A DNA stretch of 64,000 nt from Leguminivora glycinivorella. Its lineage: Eukaryota; Arthropoda; Insecta; Lepidoptera; Tortricidae. This document shows positions 58,707 to 64,000 of this stretch, in pieces (position 1 is the first letter of the stretch; every line of letters starts with the position of its first letter). A program made the position numbers and the translations under genes. The stretch lies in assembly GCF_023078275.1 (NCBI RefSeq), contig NC_062983.1:10285001-10349000 (forward strand), given 5' to 3'. The notes beneath the pieces were generated by a model. The model saw only the letters and a program-made list of their open reading frames with translations. It was not told where the DNA came from and searched no databases.

Positions 58707-59152
58707 TTAACACGTTCACTGCGTTACGGGGGTTTTTGAACCCCGTACACTGTCATCACTCAGTGCGGGTGAGAAAAATCGTGTTCACTCCGCTGGTGCG
58801 GAAGCTGTATTTTGATCATTTTTACAACTACGAAAATGACAAATCGTCCCATTAATGCAAATACCGACTAAGTCACTTTTTGTCGAAATCGTGATTTTGA
58901 CACCATTAGAATAAGGTTTTCAAGAGCTATCATATGGTAAAACCCATGTTTTAATACGACTCTGCGTTTAAAAGATAGCTTTCCCCTAAACACACTTAAT
59001 GGTCATTCTTAGCCAATATGAACTGCCAGAATATGACATGTATATTATAATAAAAAGCCTTTTGCTTTTTCCGCCATGAAGAAACTGTTATTGGTATATA
59101 GTGTGTATTTGCAGTTTTACACTTTTGTTATAGTAGCCATTTTAAATTCTAG

Positions 59153-59300
59153 AAAAAAGTTTTATGTATACAAACTTGGTTTTTGCATATTAAGGCATCT
59201 AGTATTTTTTAACATTGTACAACAGGCAAAAAGTTTTATGTATACAAACTTGGTTTTTGCAAATTAAGACATCTAATATTTTTTTCATTTTACGACAGGC
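59153..59300. repeat. Two-copy tandem repeat in transposon 5' region
   Basis: Unit of about 78 bp with agttttatgtatacaaactt then ggtttttgca, present twice in tandem. Confidence 0.8.
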
Positions 59301-59594
59301 TATATATACCAATTGTCTTTAACAGGTTTTTCCAGAACATATTTGACTTCAAACAACGCCAGTATCATGCTGCCAAAAGAATCTTTAGCGACTTAGTTGA
59401 TTTTGCGTGTAACTTTATTTGAATTTCGGCGCTAAGTTCTACAGGAAGAAGCAACTAAGCGCGCGGACAACGTCACGCCGTAGCAACTTCACGTCTTAGT
59501 AGCGACTCCGGCGCCGTGTCGCAGGTTGTTGTTTCTCGAAAATGTTAGTTAAAATAATATTTAAAAGGCAATTGAGTGACAGTTTAGTGTAATA

Positions 59595-62500
59595 ATGAGT
59601 GCAAGGAGCAGAAAACTCGTTAGCCTCGCCACGAGGAACAAGAATACTGACCGTAAGTAACATTATTGAATTTTTTCATTGTTTAAATTTAAGGTTAGGT
59701 TTTTACTTGAAAGGGAAGTGTATGGAATATTCGTCATTTTACATTAAAAATAAGAGTACTTCTTATAAATATGTGTTGTATAAAGACTTTTGTAGTGTAA
59801 CGAAAATGTATTTCTCGTTGTACCTAATGTTGATAAGTAGGTACCTATCGTCTGCTCGGTCGTGTGCCGGCCTAAGGGTTTCGTCGTTGTAGGTACTGCT
59901 CGTAAGTACCTACTTAGCATTTGTTGTTACGTTAATAATGCTATGTGCATGATTTTACAATATTTATTATAGGTGATATTTAGATGGTGATCAAAGACCG
60001 ATAGGGAGAGTTAGCTACGATACGCTTACGAATCGTAGGTGATTGTGATGCTGGCTAGGACCGGTATTGTTTTATTTAATGCTCTTTTTCAGTAATGTGT
60101 TATTTAAAAAAAACTATAATGTAATTGTTTAATTTAATTGTTTGTGGGTTTTACTGGTTTGAACTTTCACGATTATTACACATACAACTACGAACTAACC
60201 TTGAACGTTTCTAGGACGGAGGTGTCTCCGTGGTCCAGGGGATTAGTTTTGATCTAAGTACACGCGATTAGTTCCCGATTTTAAAGTTAACATTGTAGAT
60301 TTAAAAGTAATTTCAATCAAGCTACAGTCTTTTAATTTTGTTACTTGTTTTCAGATGTATGCAATCCACAAGCAGAGCATCACCAGGCCTCTGATCTCGA
60401 CGAGTCCCAGGAACGTATTGCTAATGATATGAAGCAAATCATTAGTCATACTTTTTTTGATGAGGATGATGATGATAATACCGCCGAGTCAGATCTAGAG
60501 CGACCACAGATAAGTTTACAGATACCCCAAAGGAGAGTCTCAGAAACATCATCCGACTCAGAGTCGTTATTCAGTGGTGACTTTTCTGATAACGATCCTT
60601 CATACCGGCCAGAGGAAGATAAACAACAGTTGTCTTCCGACAGTGATTTAATTACTTTGCAGGACTTATTAGGCTCAAACGATAGTGTAAGCATTCCGTC
60701 TGTCCCTATTTCACCACAATCTGACTACGATCACCAATCTGAAGCATTTAATGACGATTTCACTACTGAGGCCGCTGCTCTGTTAGTAGAAGATGCCCTT
60801 TCATCTAAGACGAATAAAAATATTCCGGCTACTTCTATATCTCCACAACCTGGTACTAGTCATCAATATGAAGATGCAGCAGACGATGGCACAGCCACCG
60901 AGATCGCTACCCTTATATTAGAAGATGTTTTAGCCTTAGTTTGGGATCAAGTGAAAACGATTACCCGTTGGCGTATTGTTAATCCGCATAGATGGAAAAA
61001 AAATGTTGCAAAAAAAAGACGTGCAGAAGGATTACCGTATACAACCAATAACCAAATAAGACCACCAAAAGTCCCAAAGACCATTGATTGTGACAACTGC
61101 ACTTTCAAATGTACACAATCGTTCAATGAGCAGGATCGAGCACAACTTTGCAGATCATATTGGAATTTAGACTTTGTGAGCAAGAAAAACTTTATATTGT
61201 CTCGTGTTTTAGTACAACCACCGAAAAAGGTTCTAGTAGAGAGAAAACGCCCTGTTAGGCAATACACTACGAAATATTATTTTGTTTTGGAGGAAGAAAA
61301 GCGACAGGTCTGCCAGAAATTCTTTTGCTCAAGCTTAGGGATCTCACCTTCGGTAGTTAAAGACGCTATTAAACAGAAAAATGATCTTGGATTGTACTGC
61401 GGAGAGGACGGACGAGGCCATCAAACTCCACCAAACAAGACCTCTCCAGAAAAGGTGCAAGAAGTAGTGGATCACATTTCTTCCTTTCCTACAATGGAGG
61501 GCCACTATGTGAGAAAAAAATCTAAGCGTAAGTATCTAGATAGCACTCTGTCAATAGGCAAAATGTATAGACTTTACTTGGACCAGTATGAAAAAGACGA
61601 CCCGGTATCTGAGATTACTTACCGCAGAATTTTCTCGACTGAGTTCAATTTGAGTTTCTTCGTCCCAAAAAAGGATCAGTGTCAAGTATGTAACAAGTAT
61701 ACTACAGCAAAGGAAAACGATAAAATTACGCTAGAAGCGTCTTATAACGAACATATAGAAAGAAAAATTCTTTGCGAGGCGGAGAAAGAGAAGGATAAAA
61801 AAAAAGCGGGGGTCGATAATACATTTTTATCTGTCTCGTTTGATTTACAAGCTATACTACAAATACCTTGTTCGAAAGTTGGCTTGCTTTATTACGTGCG
61901 AAAATTGACGGTATATAATTTAACCATATACGAAAGTGCACTCCCTAATAACGCCTTTTGCTTTAATTGGTCTGAAGTACACGGGAAAAAAGGGAGCGCC
62001 GAGATTGGTACAATTCTATACCATTACTTATCAAAGTGTATCTCCACTGAAGTAACAAGTGTGTCCTTATTTTCTGATACATGCGGTGGTCAAAATCGTA
62101 ACCAGAATATTGCAGCAATATTGCTTTGGGCTGTCAATAAAATAGACCATCTGCAAGTTATAGAACAGAAGTTTCTGGAGTCTGGGCATTCTTACATGGA
62201 AGCCGATTCAATGCACAGCAGCATTGAAAGTGCGAAGAAAAACAAAGACGTGTTCTCTATGACAGACTGGAAAAACATCTTTAAAAGTGCTAGATCGAAA
62301 GGTACCTATAAAATTGGTAACAAAAAAGTGAATAAAGCTCCTTACCGTGTTAAAGAATTTAAATACAACGAATTTTATGATCTTAAGAAACTAGCAGAAG
62401 TGACATTACAAAATAAAACGAAAGACTGCAATGGAAATAAAGTTCTCTGGTTGAAGATTAAAAAAATGAAGTATGTGAAAAATGATACAAAAATATACTT

Positions 62501-62861
62501 CAATTACGATGTGTCTGACGTTTACTTGAACTTCGACACTAGTGTTGTGCAACCGTGTCGCAAGAAAGTGACACCTCAGTCCGGAGCTCGACAAAGCATA
62601 AGAAAATGCAGATCAAACCCAAGTTCTGTGGAACCACCCGCAACCCCTGTAAATATCGCTGAACGTCTTGATCAATTGTACGAACAACGGCGGGCTATCT
62701 CTGCGGCTAAGAAAAAAGACTTACTCAGTCTTTGTGCCAAAGGTGTTATACCAGAAGAGTACCACGGGTGGTTCCACACACTCAAAAGTGACTCTAGCAT
62801 TGTCGACCGTGTGCCGGATGTCCCTGCATCCGAATCCAGCAGCGATGAAGAGGACATTTAA
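59595..62861 (+). CDS. DDE-type transposase-like protein, 854 aa, two exons (tentatively Sola-like)
   Basis: Exon 1, 59595-59652 (MSARSRKLVSLATRNKNTD), donor gtaagt; exon 2, 60355-62861, acceptor ttttcag; the split codon joins in frame to VCNPQAEHHQ. Total 854 residues, uninterrupted. Residues about 20-200 are acidic and Ser-rich. Then come a basic segment, a CDNCTFKC cysteine group, a helical region with basic clusters and a second cysteine pair (CQVCNKY). The C-terminal half has the features of a DDE nuclease: SFDLQAILQIP (candidate first D), LFSDTCGGQNRNQN (second D), and SGHSYMEADSMHSSIE (candidate E). The SD-CGGQN-RN signature resembles Sola-type transposases as I remember them; the TTAA target fits some of that group and Kolobok too, so the name is tentative. 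AATAAA at 62933. Inverted subterminal repeats surround it, so it is a transposon gene and not a host gene. Confidence 0.78.
60000..60062. repeat. Partial miniature-element motif in the transposase intron
   Basis: gatagggagagttagctacg ... gtgattgtgatgctggctag resembles the right half of the element at 27520-27655. It sits in the 702 bp intron. Confidence 0.4.
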
Positions 62862-64000
62862 TTATTATTATTTTGATTTCATGTAACACAGTTTTGAAGA
62901 AACATGGCGTGTAATAACTTGATTTTTTTTTTAATAAATATTTTAAAATACAGGGTTTTTGGCTTTGTTATTCCCTACAAAACTATAAAAAAAGTTACTA
63001 CAGGTTATGAAGTCACTTAGGTACATTAAATTTGGCATTTATTGTAATTAATTGTTTCGTTAGCAAGGATCTATTTCAGGTCGCTGAGCCTGCGAAATAA
63101 TATAGTGGTATGTATATCAAGCGATTACGTGTAAACGCCTTAACCGATTTGCAAAATTATTTTACTATTCAAAGGTTGTACCTTCATGGTGGTACTCAAT
63201 AAATTTTATCGAAATCGGTTCAGTAGTTTATGAAAACAAAATAAACATCGGTTGAAGCAGATTTTTTTCAATTTTTTTTTTTCGTGATAAACCTACGAAG
63301 TCTAGAAATAAAGTATGATTTTAAGATGGAAAGCTTAAAAAACCGTTTTATTTTAATGTAACACTGTAATTAGTGCTGTTATTTGAAGTTAAAAAACATA
63401 AAATTATACAAAGCTCATTTTGTACAGCCAAAACCGCTTATGTCATTGAGAATTTTTAGTAAATTTTAAATTAACTTCAAAACCCATGACTTTTTTTTCT
63501 CCTTTTGTAAATCATAAGAAAGTTGTGTATGAAGCAAAGCTTAATTGAAAGGAATAACTGTTTTACATGTATTAATAAGAGAAATATCCAAAAAAAATAT
63601 TTCTACAGGAAAAACCAACCAAGTATGCGACTGTTTCATTACAATCGTATTTTTATTGTCAATCTAATACAGCCAGGACATTTTTTGAGATAAAATAGTA
63701 AATAAGACAATATTGGCTCTTGAATATCATAAACTTATTGTACGTTTTTTCATGTTTTAATGTAAAAACACACCTTCAAACATTAAAACTGCATTATCTC
63801 AAAATCACTTTTTAGCACATAGTCGTTATTTGCAGTAATGGGACGAAATATACATTTGGATTTCTGTTCAAAAGTATTATTTATTGATATATTAATTATA
63901 TACGGGGTCTCAGGAACCCCGTACCGACCAGGGGACAAAAATTACCTTCTAGTGCGATACGGTTCTCCGTGAACCCCGTAAAAGGATTTGCTGGCCCGTA
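62862..64000. other. 3' non-coding part of the transposon
   Basis: Polyadenylation motif at 62933-62938, then AT-rich non-coding DNA and the right subterminal repeats (tatacggggtctcaggaacc at about 63899, cggttctccgtgaaccccgt at about 63960). Confidence 0.7.

Larger units (their letters stand above)
58707..64000 (+). mobile_element. Large TTAA-flanked DNA transposon, right end just outside window
   Basis: Left end TTAA (58707-58710) then cacgttcactgcgttacggg. Inverted subterminal match: cgtcccattaatgcaaatac plus cgactaagtcactttt (from 58854) against the complement at 63806-63846 (atgggacg preceded by tttgcagta). Both end regions also carry acggggtt...gaaccccgta dyads. Distances from these blocks to the ends are about 143 bp on the left and at least 153 bp on the right, so the element should stop very near position 64000. 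Encodes one spliced transposase-like gene. Confidence 0.8.

Overview
The window looks like lepidopteran (moth or butterfly) nuclear DNA. It is AT-rich, its genes have short introns with GT-AG ends, it carries insect M14 digestive-type carboxypeptidases and a lipocalin fragment, and it is packed with repeat types I know from Lepidoptera (a tRNA-derived SINE, dispersed tails ending in gac/gacg runs, RTE and CR1/jockey-like LINE pieces, mariner, hAT, TTAA-type elements, a BEL/Pao retrotransposon). No bacterial or organellar genes are seen.

The main architecture is a ~24-26 kb direct duplication: copy A (1-24064) and copy B (31900-57572), separated by a 7.8 kb spacer with no recognisable gene. 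In both copies the order is: an intact six-exon carboxypeptidase gene (CP1), a BEL/Pao retrotransposon on the minus strand split in its integrase by a large insertion with inverted termini, then a second carboxypeptidase-like gene (CP2) that is degenerate. Non-coding DNA of the copies is nearly identical (2 differences in the ~870 bp intron 4 of CP1), but each copy has its own set of insertions. Copy A only: a repeat insertion at 7.9-8.4 kb, a hAT-type element with a pogo-like element nested in it, a 5.3 kb insertion made of tandem arrays plus a perfect 162 bp palindrome, a mariner, and a 728 bp TTAA element. Copy B only: a 2.6 kb hAT-type element carrying LINE sequence, a 123 bp TTAA element, a foldback element, a truncated LINE, and a 4.3 kb insertion holding two lipocalin exons and a piggyBac-like remnant. 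This is either a recent tandem duplication or two haplotypes joined in the assembly; the sequence alone does not decide.

CP1 has all M14 catalytic residues in both copies and should make a secreted zymogen. CP2 keeps the fold and intron positions but has lost all three zinc ligands and the catalytic glutamate. In copy B it also has two frame disruptions and a small palindromic element at its 3' end; in copy A a deletion running into that same element removed most of it. CP1 exon 2 carries a dense patch of A/B differences around the zinc motif, which suggests gene conversion.

Downstream of copy B (57573-64000) is an AT-rich stretch and then a large DNA transposon that starts at a TTAA (58707) and runs to the window edge. 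It encodes an apparently intact, spliced 854-residue DDE-type transposase-like protein, tentatively Sola-like, and has subterminal inverted repeats; its right end should lie just past the window.
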